A stretch of 14,491 nucleotides of DNA. Origin: Gemmatimonadota bacterium. Lineage in GTDB: Bacteria > Gemmatimonadota > Gemmatimonadetes > Gemmatimonadales > GWC2-71-9. Below the pieces are notes generated by a model that saw only the letters and a list, made by a program, of their open reading frames with translations, did no database searches and was not told where the DNA came from. A program made the translations under genes and the position numbers. The stretch's first letter is position 1; each line of letters opens with the position of its first letter. Below are positions 1-6,978 of this stretch, in pieces. The DNA is taken from NCBI GenBank assembly GCA_029862935.1, contig JAOTWK010000042.1, positions 1 to 14,491 of the forward strand, given 5' to 3'.

Positions 1-133
1 CATCACCGACTTGCGCGGACCCCGCCCTACGAACCAGGCCACGAACAACGAGACCTCTCTTCGATGCCACCTCGGCGACGCACCGGCCGGTCCGGCCACT
101 CGCGCCAAACAGGGCAATGGATGCTTGCGGCAT
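1..133 (-). CDS. NAD(P)-binding Rossmann protein, N-terminal part (cut by left edge)
   Basis: About 44 residues are visible before the gene runs off the left edge. They begin MPQASIALFGASGRTG, a beta strand followed by a GxxGxxG dinucleotide loop (G10, G13, G16), and continue with an arginine-rich second strand (VVRGLVRRAG) suited to NADP(H). This is the N-terminus of an atypical SDR/NmrA-like NAD(P)-binding protein; its substrate cannot be inferred. The start at 133 has a strong AGGAGG nine bases upstream and lies 22 nt after a GTTAGGC core site, the usual spacing for genes of this array. An upstream ATG at 141 overlaps the Shine-Dalgarno region and is in another frame. The first plus-strand gene to the right also encodes a Rossmann protein, but the two differ in sequence and orientation. 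Fold confident, family less so. Confidence 0.75.
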   Translation of the reverse strand, partial: MPQASIALFGASGRTGRCVAEVASKRGLVVRGLVRRAGSAQVGD

Positions 134-155
134 TCTCTCATACCTCCTGGTCGAC

Positions 156-190
156 GCCTAACGACTTTGCGTTTCCGCTGTGCAGCACCA
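156..190 (-). repeat. attC half-site (R'/L' arm)
   Basis: On the minus strand this ends in GTCGTTAGGC, a consensus R' core, and the fragment SDR gene starts 22 nt later. The matching R''/L'' arm is not adjacent. The nearest complementary core, GCCTAACGAC read on the minus strand, is at 1457-1466 beyond the plus-strand NmrA-like gene. The stretch 191-411 holds no gene I can support. It has short minus-strand ORFs, one with a possible hydrophobic segment, but no convincing start or family. Confidence 0.55.
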
Positions 191-411
191 TCATGTCTCC
201 CTGGAGCGCGACTCCGCGCAGGGGCCAAGGCCGCTCTTCCCGACCCGCCAGACGACGATCCGAGCCGCGGTCGCCCAGAGCGCGAAGACGACCATGGGAT
301 TCCTGGAGGCTGTCGGGCCCGGGGCCAGTAGATGAAACCCACCCGTGGCGCACGCGTGCCGACCACGTAGATACCCGCTCCTCGCGTGGAGCCACTCAGA
401 TGGGAGACACC

Positions 412-1358
412 ATGACACAGAAGGTCATTACGGTGATCGGCGGAACAGGATCTCAGGGCAGCGGACTCGTTCGTGCGATCCTGGACGATCCACGCGGTGA
501 GTTTCGGGCCCGCGTGGTCACCAGAAACCCGACCTCGGAGAAGGCCCTGGCGTTGGCTGATGCAGGCGCGGCGGTCGTGCAGGCCGACCTCGACGACGTC
601 GCGAGCTTGCGGGCCGCGTTCGAGGGCGCCCACGGTGCGTTCTGCGTCACGAACTTCTGGGAGCACTTCTCGCCCGACAAGGAGATGGCCCAGGCGAAGA
701 ACCTCGCTGCCGCCGCTCGGGCCGCAGGCGTCAGCCACGTCATCTGGTCTACTCTCGAGGACACGAGACGCTGGGTCCCGCTCGAGGATGACCGCATGCC
801 CACGCTCATGGAGCGGTTCAAGGTGCCCCACTTCGATGCGAAAGGCGAAGCGGATGCGTTCTTCGTGGAGAGTGGCGTCCCTACGACGCTGCTCGTCACC
901 ACGTTCTACTGGGACAATCTCCTCCACTTCGGGATGGAGCCGCAGCGAGGCGAGGATGGAGGCCTGGTCTTCGCCCTGCCCATGGGGGAGGCGAAGCTCT
1001 CCGGGATCGCGGCGGTCGACATCGGGAAGTGTGCGTTCGGGATCTTCCAGGGGGCGACGATTTTGTCGGGAAGACCGTGGGCATCGCAGGTGAGCACCTG
1101 ACCGGCGCGGAGATGGCCAGCGCGCTGGGCGATGCGCTGGGTGAAAGTGTGTCCTACGTCGCCGTGCCGTTCGACACCTACCGCTCTTTTGACTTCCCCG
1201 GGGCCGAGGACCTGGGGAACATGTTCCAGTTCTATCATGACTTCAACGAGGCCTTCACAGGCGCTCGCGACGTCGAGCTATCTCGTCGCCTGAACCCGGA
1301 TCTGCTCGCGTTCCGGGACTGGCTAGCGATGCATGGTGAGCAGATTCCCCGGCACTAG
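412..1358 (+). CDS. NmrA-like NAD(P)-binding protein, frameshifted, reversed in the array
   Basis: The N-terminus MTQKVITVIGGTGSQGSG has the GxxGxxG loop (G10, G13, G16), followed by an NADP-type VVTRNP, a DLDD stretch and FCVTNFWEH. This is an NmrA-family atypical SDR, probably an NAD(P)H-dependent reductase or redox sensor. The first frame holds to about position 1054. The C-terminal half (GDDFVGKTVGIAGEHLTG to the TAG at 1356-1358) lies in another frame. Adding one G to the G run at 1050-1054 restores 315 residues, the usual family length. The start at 412 has GGGAG five bases upstream; ATG 400 is an alternative. The gene runs against the array direction and a strong hairpin follows its stop. 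The frameshift may be real or a homopolymer error. Family call confident. Confidence 0.85.
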
Positions 1359-1364
1359 ACGACA

Positions 1365-1390
1365 CTCGGTCGGGCCCGGGCCCGAGCGAG
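1365..1390 (+). terminator. Hairpin after the NmrA-like gene, terminator-like
   Basis: CTCGGTCGGGCCC is followed directly by GGGCCCGAGCGAG. They pair at 12 of 13 positions with no spare loop, six bases after the TAG stop. No T-run follows, so this is not a textbook intrinsic terminator. It may stop transcription weakly, protect the mRNA end, or act as a cruciform. Confidence 0.4.
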
Positions 1391-1448
1391 AAGAGCATCC
1401 GCACCCATCTGGGCCAAGATGAGGAGCTGTTGAAGGGATCGGATGCCG

Positions 1449-1488
1449 GGTGACGCGTCGTTAGGCCAAGGCTCAATGACGCGTCACC
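1449..1488 (-). repeat. 11-bp inverted repeat around a core site and the TPR stop codon
   Basis: GGTGACGCGTC (1449-1459) and GACGCGTCACC (1478-1488) are perfect inverted copies 18 bp apart. The left copy overlaps GTCGTTAGGC (1457-1466), an R''-type core on the minus strand. The right copy contains the stop codon of the TPR gene (1484-1486). It occupies the place where the attC of this cassette should begin, but its partner arm is the inverted copy rather than a normal L' arm. Confidence 0.55.
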
Positions 1489-2296
1489 TCCCCGGAGGAT
1501 ACCGGATCTCGAACTCGTCCAGCATCGACGACGGGAAGAAAGCAGAGGGTTGAGCCGCGATCTCCGTCAAGCGCTCAAGAAGGCCAGGGTCCTGCGCAAG
1601 ACCACAGCCCTCCGCCCTGGTGAAGTAGTCCAGCGCGCCCTCGAACTTGAAGCCCAAGAAGTACACTCTTCCGATCTCCGCGAGGGCTTGGCATGACCCC
1701 GGATCGAGTTCCACCGCACGGCTGTATGAGTCGATAGCGCCATTCGCCAACGCGGGGTCCGGCTTCATCATGCTGCGCCCGAACGTCCCTTCCGGCATCC
1801 CGGTGTAGATATCCCAGGTGTTCCTGAACTGCATCGCCAGAATCTCACCCCGAACGAGGTGCCCCTGCGGGTCAGCCGGTGCCAAGGAGATCGCGCGGTC
1901 AGCGTCCTCCACCGCCTCCGGACCGAAGTTCGCGACCATCCCGACCACCCCGTCGGAGCCGCTCACGATCTCCTGGTTTCCGTCACGGTCGCGTTTCGCT
2001 TGAGCCAACGCGCGAAGCCGGTACGCCTCGGCGGACAGTGAGTCGAGGGAGATCGCTAGGGTGTAATCCAGGATCGCCCGCTCGTAGGCCTCAACCTCAG
2101 CGCGCACCGCTTCTGCCGCACGTTCACCGCGCGAGCTCAGGCGCACGGCCTCGTCCCGCGCGGAGTCTCCGGCGGCTTCGTGTGCCCTCCCCCGTCTGAT
2201 CACTTCTTCGAGAGGGACAGCCTGGGCACACGCAGGATAAGCGAATGGCAAAAGGGCTAGGCCAAACATTGTGGCCACCAGCCACAAAGTCCTCAT
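1484..2296 (-). CDS. Secreted TPR-repeat protein
   Basis: The protein has 270 residues. A signal peptide (about residues 1-26, MRTLWLVATMFGLALLPF then YPACAQA) suggests export, with cleavage after AQA. The mature part is helical with tetratricopeptide units: one around residues 78-102 (DYTLAISLDSLSAEAYRLRALA), one with DADRAISLAPADPQGHLVRG, and one with AIDSYSRAVELDPGSCQALAEIGRVYF. TPR domains bind partner proteins; no catalytic motif is visible and the partner is unknown. The start at 2296 is chosen over GTG 2299 because AGGAGG sits six bases upstream of the ATG. The start lies 24 nt after the R' arm of the next attC, so this is an ordinary forward cassette gene. Confidence 0.85.
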   Translation of the reverse strand: MRTLWLVATMFGLALLPFAYPACAQAVPLEEVIRRGRAHEAAGDSARDEAVRLSSRGERAAEAVRAEVEAYERAILDYTLAISLDSLSAEAYRLRALAQAKRDRDGNQEIVSGSDGVVGMVANFGPEAVEDADRAISLAPADPQGHLVRGEILAMQFRNTWDIYTGMPEGTFGRSMMKPDPALANGAIDSYSRAVELDPGSCQALAEIGRVYFLGFKFEGALDYFTRAEGCGLAQDPGLLERLTEIAAQPSAFFPSSMLDEFEIRYPPGR

Positions 2297-2320
2297 CACG
2301 GTCCTCCTTCTTGACTCGTC

Positions 2321-2439
2321 ATTCTAGCGACTCGGAATTCTGCTGCGCGACCACGATCCTCTCACTGGGTCTCGAGGTGCAAGACCGAGTGACCCGGGGC
2401 CGTACTGCCTGCCGAGTCAGCAGCAATTCCGTGTTAGGC
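2321..2439 (-). repeat. attC site
   Basis: On the minus strand the site starts with R'' GCCTAAC (2433-2439), then ACGGAATTGCTGCTG. It ends with CAGCAGAATTCCGAGTC and the degenerate R' GCTAGAAT. The two arms pair with one extra G in the first arm, the single unpaired base typical of attC L''. This polarity sets the reading direction of the array as right to left. Confidence 0.85.
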
Positions 2440-2529
2440 GGAAACATCCGAATGAAGCCAAAGGAATTGTGCCGAACCCCAAGCGTGCCGTGAGTGTCTC
2501 GGCCCGCAAGCGCCGATCGGATCGTCACT

Positions 2530-2777
2530 TCACGGAGTCGATTCGTCAGACCCAATCCGCGCGGCGATGGATTGGGCGTCAGCCACGCAGCGGCTCAACG
2601 CTTCATCCTCGTCCGGGCCGCGTCGCGATACCTGCCGCCCCCAGCGGTCAGATCCCTCCGCCAAGATGGCCCGGCCGATGTCTCCCTCACTCGGAAGTAC
2701 CAGCCCGCGAGCGATGTCGTGATCGGGAAGCTCGCGAGCATCTCCGACTCAGTTTTGGCGCGCCGCGTCTGTTTCAT
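2530..2777 (-). CDS. Small uncharacterised cassette protein, frameshifted
   Basis: The gene starts at 2777 (MKQTRRAKTESEMLASFP) with AAGGA four to five bases upstream, 15 nt after the R' arm of the attC. The first frame gives a compact start ending GWYFRVRETSAG, then turns into low-complexity arginine sequence. The neighbouring frame continues with AEGSDRWGRQVSRRGPDEDE and a helical tail LSRCVADAQSIAARI to a TGA at 2530. Inserting one base in the short C run at 2670-2672 joins the two into 82 residues. The layout of short strands, a WGRxVSRRG turn and a C-terminal helix looks like one small folded domain, but I know no function for it. The frameshift could be a sequencing error. Confidence 0.65.
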
Positions 2778-2792
2778 CGAGTCCTTCGCTTC

Positions 2793-2897
2793 AGCTAGCA
2801 GCGACCCGCGATTCTGCTGCGCCGCCCGCACGCACACCAGCGCGAAGCTGGTACTCACCCCTCATCGGCCTCCGCAGCAATCCATTGCCAGTTGGTG
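2793..2897 (-). repeat. attC site
   Basis: The L' arm GCAGCAGAATCGCGGGTCGC is clear. The R' core is degenerate (GCTGCTAGC). The R'' end reads CACCAAC then TGGCAATGGATTGCTGC, pairing with the L' arm. A second GTTGGTG lies 12 bp further right (2903-2909), so the outer core looks duplicated. Confidence 0.75.
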
Positions 2898-2916
2898 CGC
2901 CGGTTGGTGTCCACGG

Positions 2917-3723
2917 CTAGCTCGGCTTCTCGGCAGAGACAATGTGCGCAGGCGAATCGAACTGCACTCGACCACCCTCAACGACGAAGTCCGCCAACTC
3001 CTTCTCGGCTTCGTCGAGGATGCTCAGAATGAGCTCCTCGTCGAGGTCGACACCCATGACCGGGAGCCATCCACGAAGATCTGCCTCCACCATTGAACGG
3101 ACACTAGGGAAGTCAGCTCGACCCATGGGTGTCACGGCCTCAACCGCTCCCCCGCCCGCGTCTACGACCAGTCTCTCGAGTGCGGCCCGATCTCCCATCA
3201 CGAAGGGAGCCCTCAAAGCGTCGGCGGCCTCAGTGCCAGCCATTCGCTCCAGCAGCCGCACTTCCCTCGAGTAAGCAGGGGAGTTGTCTAGGGAGTCCCA
3301 CACCGCAATCGAGAGGCGCCCGCCCGGAACCAGACAGCGGAGCATCTCCCGGACGGAGAGAGGGCGGTCCCGGAAGAACATCATCCCGAACTGACTCACG
3401 ACACAGTCGAAGCTCGCATCGTCGCAGGGCAACGACTCAGCGGTGCCCTGTCTCCATTCGACGCCGTCGTGGATCTGGCGAGCGATCGTCAGCATGCCAG
3501 GGTTGGGGTCAATACCTACGACGCCTCCCGCCCTACCGACGCGATCGGCAGCCGCCCGCGCGAGAACTCCAGTTCCACACCCTACGTCGAGGACTCGGTC
3601 GCCAGCTGACACCTGAGCTGCCTCCAAGACACGACTCGTCCATTCACTGAATAGGGCTGGGACGTGCAAGTCCTCGTATGCGGCCGCGGCGGCGACCTCC
3701 TCTTCCAGTCGAGTCTCATTCAT
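2917..3723 (-). CDS. Class I SAM-dependent methyltransferase
   Basis: The protein has 268 residues, a normal size for a Methyltransf_11/25-type enzyme. Motif I is VLDVGCGTG (44-52). The acidic residue that holds the ribose of S-adenosylmethionine is in GIDPNPGM (70-77). The adenine-binding region is GTAESLPCDDASFD (93-106), and LVPGGRL (131-137) follows. Such enzymes transfer a methyl group to a small molecule in the cytoplasm; the substrate is not evident. The C-terminal 120 residues are more variable. The start at 3723 lies 18 nt after the GTTAGAC core; the overlapping ATGs at 3727 and 3719 are out of frame. No strong Shine-Dalgarno is seen. It is the only gene of its cassette. Confidence 0.88.
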   Translation of the reverse strand: MNETRLEEEVAAAAAYEDLHVPALFSEWTSRVLEAAQVSAGDRVLDVGCGTGVLARAAADRVGRAGGVVGIDPNPGMLTIARQIHDGVEWRQGTAESLPCDDASFDCVVSQFGMMFFRDRPLSVREMLRCLVPGGRLSIAVWDSLDNSPAYSREVRLLERMAGTEAADALRAPFVMGDRAALERLVVDAGGGAVEAVTPMGRADFPSVRSMVEADLRGWLPVMGVDLDEELILSILDEAEKELADFVVEGGRVQFDSPAHIVSAEKPS

Positions 3724-3741
3724 TCATCCGGCCCCCGCACC

Positions 3742-3890
3742 GTCTAACGACCCGCGATTCTGCTGCACGGCCCGCGTGCACACACGCGGGGAGCGGCGTC
3801 CGGGTGATCGAAGCACGTACGGCGAGCTTCTCGCGACCCGCAATCTGGCGGTTCTTCAGGCGCGGGGCCTGCGCGCGGCTCTGTCCTAAC
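3742..3890 (-). repeat. attC site with irregular right arm
   Basis: The left end is a consensus L'/R' (GCAGCAGAATCGCGGGTC then GTTAGAC at 3742-3748). The right arm is poor: the best L''-like match, CGCCAGATTGC near 3840-3850, is not next to a good R'' core. A second R'-type core, GTTAGGAC, sits at 3883-3890. This may be one rearranged site or two fused sites with no gene between them. Confidence 0.6.
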
Positions 3891-3901
3891 ATGCTGTCGG
3901 A

Positions 3902-3919
3902 GAAGCGTGGGCACGCTTC
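3902..3919. repeat. 8-bp hairpin at the end of the VOC gene
   Basis: GAAGCGTG and CACGCTTC are perfect inverted copies separated by two bases, overlapping the VOC stop codon (3918-3920). There is no T-run. It could act as a weak terminator or stabilise the mRNA 3' end. Confidence 0.35.
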
Positions 3920-4304
3920 ATTGACCGGCGGGTGGTTGCCATAACTCGACCTTGTTTCCCTCAGGATCGATGACCCACGCGAACTTGCCGTACTCTGAGT
4001 CATCGATCTTCTCGAGAACGTTGCAGCCTTCCGCTTTCAGCGCCGTGACCAAGGCGTGGAGGTCTTCAACTCGGTAGTTGACCATGAACGAAGCCTTGCT
4101 TGGAGCGAACTGGTCGCTCTTGTCCGGGGCGACAGACCAGACTGTCGTTCCGCCCGTAGGCTTGCCGTCAGAGTCGGTCCAGGTGAACGCGGTACCGCCC
4201 CACTCCTGGACATCGATGCCGAGATGGCGCTCATACCAAGCCTGCAGCGCAGGTGCGTCCTTCGCCTTGAAAAAGATGCCGCCGATGCCGGTGACGCGCT
4301 TCAT
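3918..4304 (-). CDS. VOC (glyoxalase/bleomycin-resistance fold) protein
   Basis: The protein has 128 residues, the length of a single VOC domain of two beta-alpha-beta-beta-beta modules. Module 1 covers about residues 5-58 (GIGGIFFKAKD, ALQAWYERHLGI, TAFTW, TTVWSV). Module 2 covers about 72-123 (SFMVNYRVEDLHALVTALKA) and ends in DPEGNKVELWQP (113-124), the usual C-terminal signature with a possible metal-ligand glutamate at 120. The first strand lacks the histidine or glutamine ligand of glyoxalase I, so a lactoylglutathione lyase role is doubtful. Binding or modification of a small molecule in the cytoplasm is the safe inference. Start 4304 is the family-like MKRV start; the frame stays open upstream to 4496 through an attC, but that stretch does not look like protein. 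Confidence 0.85.
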   Translation of the reverse strand: MKRVTGIGGIFFKAKDAPALQAWYERHLGIDVQEWGGTAFTWTDSDGKPTGGTTVWSVAPDKSDQFAPSKASFMVNYRVEDLHALVTALKAEGCNVLEKIDDSEYGKFAWVIDPEGNKVELWQPPAGQ

Positions 4305-4351
4305 GTGCACCCCACGCGTGGTGTTTGGAGGGTGAGGGTCGCCCTGCGGCC

Positions 4352-4419
4352 GAGCGCCTCGCGATTCTGCCGCGCGGGCCGCCCCGTTCGCAAGGAGTCG
4401 CGAGCCAATGGCGAGTGAC
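4352..4419 (-). repeat. Degenerate attC site
   Basis: The arm GCGGCAGAATCGCGAGGCGC matches the L' consensus, but the R' core has decayed to GCGCTCG. The other arm (TCACTCGCCATTGGCTCG) pairs with it imperfectly and its R'' core is also decayed (GAGTCAC). The VOC start codon follows 48 nt later. Confidence 0.55.
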
Positions 4420-4497
4420 TCGTATCGGTCAGCCAGCCGCGTCAGTACCACTCCCACACGACTGATGCAGGGACTCCAGGGAGAGGGCGGGAGCATT
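4420..4497 (-). other. Nearly empty cassette (about 80 bp)
   Basis: Between a consensus R' core at 4498-4504 and the next attC there are only about 80 bases. An ATG at 4496, two bases after the core, opens a frame that stays open through the following attC into the VOC gene. There is no Shine-Dalgarno and the sequence looks random, so I treat this as a gene-less cassette or a deletion remnant. Confidence 0.4.
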
Positions 4498-4600
4498 GCC
4501 TAACGGATTGGGATTATGCTGCCGCACCTTAGTAGCTGACAGCGAGCGAAGCGAGCTCCCCCGCCGCTCCCGCGCACAGCAGCAATAGCGCTTCTTACTG
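4498..4600 (-). repeat. attC site
   Basis: R' is GTTAGGC (4498-4504), preceded by the arm GCGGCAGCATAATCCCAATCC. The right arm AAGCGCTATTGCTGCTG pairs with it. The R'' core is altered to CAGTAAG (4594-4600) and supplies the TAA stop of the propeller lipoprotein gene. The centre has GAGCTCGCTTCGCTCGC, a short hairpin. Confidence 0.75.
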
Positions 4601-5785
4601 ACGGATGAGAGGCCACCTCTGTACCCCTTCAACGTCGAACTCGTCGCGTGCTAGGCCGAGGATGTAGTCCGCTCCAATCTCGTAAACCTCGAGGCCCGGC
4701 GGCGTCTCGACACGACCGAGCGCTACGCCGTTGCGATCGAACACGACCCAAATAGCTCGCTGATCTCCAGGCGTGCGGAGCTCACGTACCCAGACGTGAT
4801 CGAATTCGTCTACGACGATGGCGGCGAACGCAGGAAACGACTCGAGCAGCGGGAACTCGTCAAACATCCGGCGAAACGCGGCCCGCTCCTCAGGCGTGTC
4901 ATCAGTTGTGAAGTCCTCGAACCAGCGCCACATGTCTTCCTGAGTGGGACGGGCCGTCTCATAGTCGAGTCGGACGGTCATCGATGGCTGCCCATCCAGC
5001 GTGAACGCCCTCAGCTCGAAGACGTCGTTCGGACTAATGAGCACCCGCTCCCCCCACACTGTGGCCACCGTGCTCTTCGCATGAGGATGTCCGTAGAAGG
5101 ACTCGAAGTCTCCCCCCGCCGAAAGGAATCCTTCGGCGCCGGGATGAACTCCGAGATCAACTGCCACCTCTCCCGTTCCGGTGAGAAGAGCATACATCTG
5201 ATCGGGTCGAAACATCCCCCGAAACGGCTCGTCGCCCCTTTGGGGAAAGCCGGCTCTGACAAAGAACCGTGCATCCGGCGTCACCCCCAGAAGCTCCGCA
5301 CCGAAGGAGTCGTTGAACTGAGGCACGCGGAAGGTCCGCCCATGCTGCCCGGCCGCATCGAACACCGAGATCCGTTGCTGCCGACCGTCCCAACCGAGAA
5401 TCGAGTCGCCGGCCCAGCGCGCGATTGCCTCGAGGCGTCGAAACTCACCGGGTCCCTCTCCGGCCCCGCCCATCGAGACGACATGCGCTCCATCGGGCTC
5501 GAATATACGGATCTCGCCAGTTCCACCGTTCGCGATCGCAATACGTCCCCCCTCTAGGACAACCGCATCGCGCACGAGGAAGAGATGATGAGCGTCCTCA
5601 GCCTCCCCTAGACCGATCGAGAGCTCCGGCGCCGTGGCGATCGTCCAGGGAACTCCTCGCTCTTGGGGGATGAGCGAGTTCTCGACGATCACAGCATCGT
5701 CGCCAGATACGACGACCGTCTCCGGCTCGCCCTCGCAGGCCGTTCCCAGTAGGGCCAACACAAGAGGCCACACAGGGCGGCCCAA
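4595..5785 (-). CDS. 6-bladed beta-propeller lipoprotein
   Basis: The protein has about 396 residues. From a TTG start at 5785 it begins with a lipoprotein signal (GRPVWPLVLALLGTAC; lipobox cysteine at residue 17), so it is probably anchored in a membrane outside the cytoplasm. The body repeats strands of the type GRIAIANGGTGEIRIFEPDG and ends one blade with GGAGEGPGEFRRL, the hallmark of the 6-bladed propeller family common in Bacteroidota and Gemmatimonadota. Later blades include ARFFVRAGF, ERVLISPNDVFELRAFTLDG and HVWVRELRTPGDQRAIWVVFDRNG. No enzymatic residues are apparent; ligand or protein binding is likely. The frame stays open to 5992, but the extra residues look like translated intergenic DNA. 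GGAGAG lies 12 bases before the TTG; the start is uncertain. The TAA stop is inside the attC core. Confidence 0.8.
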   Translation of the reverse strand: MGRPVWPLVLALLGTACEGEPETVVVSGDDAVIVENSLIPQERGVPWTIATAPELSIGLGEAEDAHHLFLVRDAVVLEGGRIAIANGGTGEIRIFEPDGAHVVSMGGAGEGPGEFRRLEAIARWAGDSILGWDGRQQRISVFDAAGQHGRTFRVPQFNDSFGAELLGVTPDARFFVRAGFPQRGDEPFRGMFRPDQMYALLTGTGEVAVDLGVHPGAEGFLSAGGDFESFYGHPHAKSTVATVWGERVLISPNDVFELRAFTLDGQPSMTVRLDYETARPTQEDMWRWFEDFTTDDTPEERAAFRRMFDEFPLLESFPAFAAIVVDEFDHVWVRELRTPGDQRAIWVVFDRNGVALGRVETPPGLEVYEIGADYILGLARDEFDVEGVQRWPLIRQ

Positions 5786-5978
5786 TAATCGAGCGTACTC
5801 TCCGGGCCTCTCCGCGTCAGTACAAGTGGCTTGTTGGATGGCCACCTCCGTGCTGGGGCCCCGGCCGGCTAGTGCAGGGCGAGCGTCCCGGATTGAGCAA
5901 GAACTGGCGAGTCGCTTAGCCCTCAGCCGCGAGCCTGGATAGCCGACGGCCCCCGCTTTCGACCATTTGAAGGTAGCC

Positions 5979-6061
5979 GTCCAACTCGGCACGCGCTTCA
6001 GGTAGCGAGATCACTGCGTACCTGCCCCTTCTTCGGCGTCAGCGGCAATCGCTTGTACGGT
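5979..6061 (-). repeat. Degenerate attC site
   Basis: The right arm is typical on the minus strand: an R''-like ACCGTAC (6055-6061), AAGCGATTGC, then GACGCCGAAGAAG. The left end has a consensus R' core GTTGGAC (5979-5985), but the L' arm next to it does not pair well. A 6-bp CAGGTA/TACCTG hairpin lies inside. The remaining gene-free DNA at 5786-5978 is the leader of the propeller cassette, and I see nothing coding in it. Confidence 0.55.
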
Positions 6062-6074
6062 TGCCCCCGGGCAA

Positions 6075-6950
6075 CTAGCCCAGCCCGAGCGCCGCTTGGA
6101 TCGTCTCGAGGACAGCACTCCAGGCCTCGTGGCTCGGATCGATCAGCTGGTAATGGTCGGAGTTCGTTACGGGCCTCACAATGACGGTCTCACCTGTGTT
6201 CCGAGCTCGCGTTGTCATCGCGTCCGGTGCACCCTGGCGCAACGTCATCTCGGCGGGATTGAGGAAGATCGCCGCGTCGATCGCAGGCATCTCCGCGGGG
6301 GACGCCTGCTGGTAGCGCACCGGTTCTGTATCCCCAGATCCGCCCATCACCGACGAGATCACGGGCCCGCCGCAGCCTCGAGCATCGTTACCTGCATCAC
6401 TCCACCCAGCCAGGTCCATGGGGCCATCGATCCCGACAGCCGCACGTACGCGAAGAGGCGAAACGCCACGGATCTCGCTATCTGACGGCAATCCAGGTCG
6501 CCCTGCGGCCCAGACCGCGAGCGAGGCGCCAGAAGAGTGACCGACGAGAACAACGCGGGTGAGGTCAAGAGGGTATTCGATCGCAAGCACCCGGAGGTGG
6601 TCAACGCCGGCACCAACATCCAAGAAGGTCCCCGGCCACCCACCACCTTCATGACCAAGTCTCCGGTACTCGATATTCCAGGTCGCGATCCCGGCCTCCG
6701 CAAGGGCGGCGGCAGCCGGTGTGGTGGAGCCTTCGCCGAGACTGGCCCGCCAGCAGCCACCGTGGATGGTGACCGCAACCGGAAAAGGACCTGCCCCGTC
6801 CGGGATTCGAAGCTCCCCGACTTGGAGTGGGTCCTCGCCGTAGCGTCGGATGGCCGTGGGCTCCGTCCCATCGTAGGCCGGTACCTGGGCACTGGCCAAG
6901 GCCGTCTGCGATCCGAGAATTCCCAGGATGGACAGGGCCCAGCGACACAT
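6075..6950 (-). CDS. Secreted alpha/beta-hydrolase (esterase-like)
   Basis: The protein has 291 residues. A signal peptide (MCRWALSILGILGSQTALASA, cut before QVPAYDG) sends it out of the cytoplasm. The oxyanion-hole motif HGG is at 63-65. The nucleophile elbow is GHSSG (137-141, serine 139). The likely catalytic histidine is His266 in NSDHYQLIDP. The spacing fits the carboxylesterase/formamidase group (alpha/beta hydrolase 3, BD-FAE-like); the acidic residue is not assigned. It would hydrolyse an ester or amide of unknown identity. Start 6950 is chosen because GGAG lies five bases upstream and it gives a clean signal peptide; ATG 6968 has no Shine-Dalgarno. The start is 28 nt after a GTTAGGT core. 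Sole gene of its cassette. Confidence 0.88.
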   Translation of the reverse strand: MCRWALSILGILGSQTALASAQVPAYDGTEPTAIRRYGEDPLQVGELRIPDGAGPFPVAVTIHGGCWRASLGEGSTTPAAAALAEAGIATWNIEYRRLGHEGGGWPGTFLDVGAGVDHLRVLAIEYPLDLTRVVLVGHSSGASLAVWAAGRPGLPSDSEIRGVSPLRVRAAVGIDGPMDLAGWSDAGNDARGCGGPVISSVMGGSGDTEPVRYQQASPAEMPAIDAAIFLNPAEMTLRQGAPDAMTTRARNTGETVIVRPVTNSDHYQLIDPSHEAWSAVLETIQAALGLG

Positions 6951-6978
6951 GGGTGCTCCGTCGTGCATGGAAGGGGCT

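Noticed and set aside
64..411. Upstream extension of the NmrA-like gene to 64
   Set aside because: The extra N-terminus is arginine/serine-rich low-complexity sequence crossing a core site; the dinucleotide loop sits correctly behind ATG 412.
138..418. Short minus-strand ORFs between the left core site and the NmrA-like gene
   Set aside because: One has a possible hydrophobic stretch, but there is no ribosome site, family match or consistent codon pattern.
2494..3096. 200-codon plus-strand ORF
   Set aside because: It is antisense to the methyltransferase and the small cassette gene and crosses an attC; composition is typical of a shadow frame.
4796..5557. 253-codon plus-strand ORF
   Set aside because: Antisense to the propeller gene, whose blade motifs are clear; no family features on the plus strand.
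5786..5992. GTG start at 5992 for the propeller lipoprotein
   Set aside because: It puts about 70 unlikely residues before the lipoprotein signal and lies in attC/leader DNA.
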